From Planctomycetaceae bacterium (GTDB taxonomy: Bacteria; Planctomycetota; Planctomycetia; Pirellulales; Lacipirellulaceae), in contig PABB01000023.1 in NCBI GenBank assembly GCA_002702655.1, positions 62,001 through 126,000 on the forward strand: DNA of 64,000 nucleotides, given 5' to 3'. Every line of letters starts with the position of its first letter. The first letter of the stretch is position 1. Below are positions 63,828 through 64,000 of the stretch, piece after piece. The notes beneath the pieces were generated by a model. It saw nothing but the letters and a program-made list of their open reading frames with translations. It searched no databases and was not told where the DNA came from. Position numbers and translations under genes: made by a program.

Positions 63828-64000
63828 GATCGGCAGACGTGGAAGTGGGGGCTGAGGGCGCGCGGGCCGCATCGGGTAGCAGCGTGGAGGCCAACGCTTC
63901 GTCAGCCAGCTTGAGGATTTCGTTCACGTTGAGCGTGCCCCGGGTGATGTGCGCGGAATTGACGGCGTACACCCCCGGCACGTTGGTTGCCAGCGGCGGT
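63790..64000 (-). CDS. partial ORF, 3' end of an unknown gene
   Basis: The reading frame enters from the window edge and ends with TGA at 63790. The visible about 69 residues include VPGVYAVNSAHITRGTLNV and a Ser/Ala/Pro-rich tail (APSAPTSTSADHEPT). The 5' part lies outside the window and no family can be assigned. It overlaps the deacetylase start by 38 bases and is probably the preceding gene of the same surface-polysaccharide operon. Confidence 0.6.
   Translation of the reverse strand, partial: PPLATNVPGVYAVNSAHITRGTLNVNEILKLADEALASTLLPDAARAPSAPTSTSADHEPTAGELVARS

Overview
The window is high-GC, gene-dense bacterial chromosome that most resembles a planctomycete (Pirellulales-like; this is an inference from gene content, with no rRNA to confirm it). 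The indicators are a formylglycine-type sulfatase, two large extracellular proteins with the N-terminal FEPLE-x-R motif and dockerin-like calcium repeats typical of planctomycete exported proteins, a PL11-type rhamnogalacturonan lyase, a giant alpha-2-macroglobulin, and a complete Na+-translocating NADH:quinone reductase operon. I saw no tRNA, rRNA, CRISPR array, transposase, phage gene or origin.

Layout. 0.2-2 kb: a BON-domain mini-protein and a membrane-anchored coiled-coil protein. 2.3-11.6 kb (+): alpha-2-macroglobulin, nucleoside hydrolase and sulfatase, all exported. 12.3-20.5 kb: two convergent exoproteins, a subtilisin-like protease with five PPC-type repeats and a split dockerin, and a LamG/PL11/dockerin rhamnogalacturonan lyase. 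20.8-24.3 kb (-): housekeeping genes ndh, ftsY, nusB and ribH. 24.5-30.0 kb (-): a GNAT acetyltransferase, an ABC exporter with a strongly degenerate ATPase, an HlyD-type adaptor and a TolC-type outer-membrane factor, apparently one operon. 30.2-35.9 kb (-): rho, coaE and polA, with palindromic repeats at the end of polA. 36.2-41.8 kb: a WcaJ-type polyprenyl-phosphate sugar transferase and three envelope proteins (DUF4349-like, DUF4139-like, unknown). 42.1-45.5 kb (+): a methyltransferase and a NitT/TauT/Thi-type ABC importer. 45.5-49.6 kb (-): a thioredoxin-fold membrane protein, a histidine kinase with a His-rich membrane sensor, a response regulator fused to a catalytically dead HD-GYP-like domain, and a single-domain response regulator. 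50-52.1 kb (-): sucC-sucD. 52.5-60.2 kb (+): nqrABCDEF-apbE-nqrM. 60.2-64 kb (-): glycosyltransferase, sulfotransferase, polysaccharide deacetylase and a truncated ORF at the edge.

How the genes fit together. The exoenzymes (sulfatase, PL11 lyase, protease) fit growth on sulfated or pectin-like polysaccharides. Nqr, with its FMN transferase ApbE and iron-delivery factor NqrM, would build a sodium motive force alongside a non-pumping NDH-2. The last cluster and the WcaJ-like enzyme suggest synthesis of a modified, possibly sulfated surface polysaccharide. The strongest candidates for undescribed biology are the tripartite exporter whose ABC subunit has lost Walker A, Q-loop, signature and H-loop residues; the four-gene redox/two-component locus ending in a pseudo-HD-GYP output; and the shared N-terminal and C-terminal sequence tags of the two dockerin exoproteins. 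Intergenic regions also carry several families of inverted repeats, including one inside the nqr operon.
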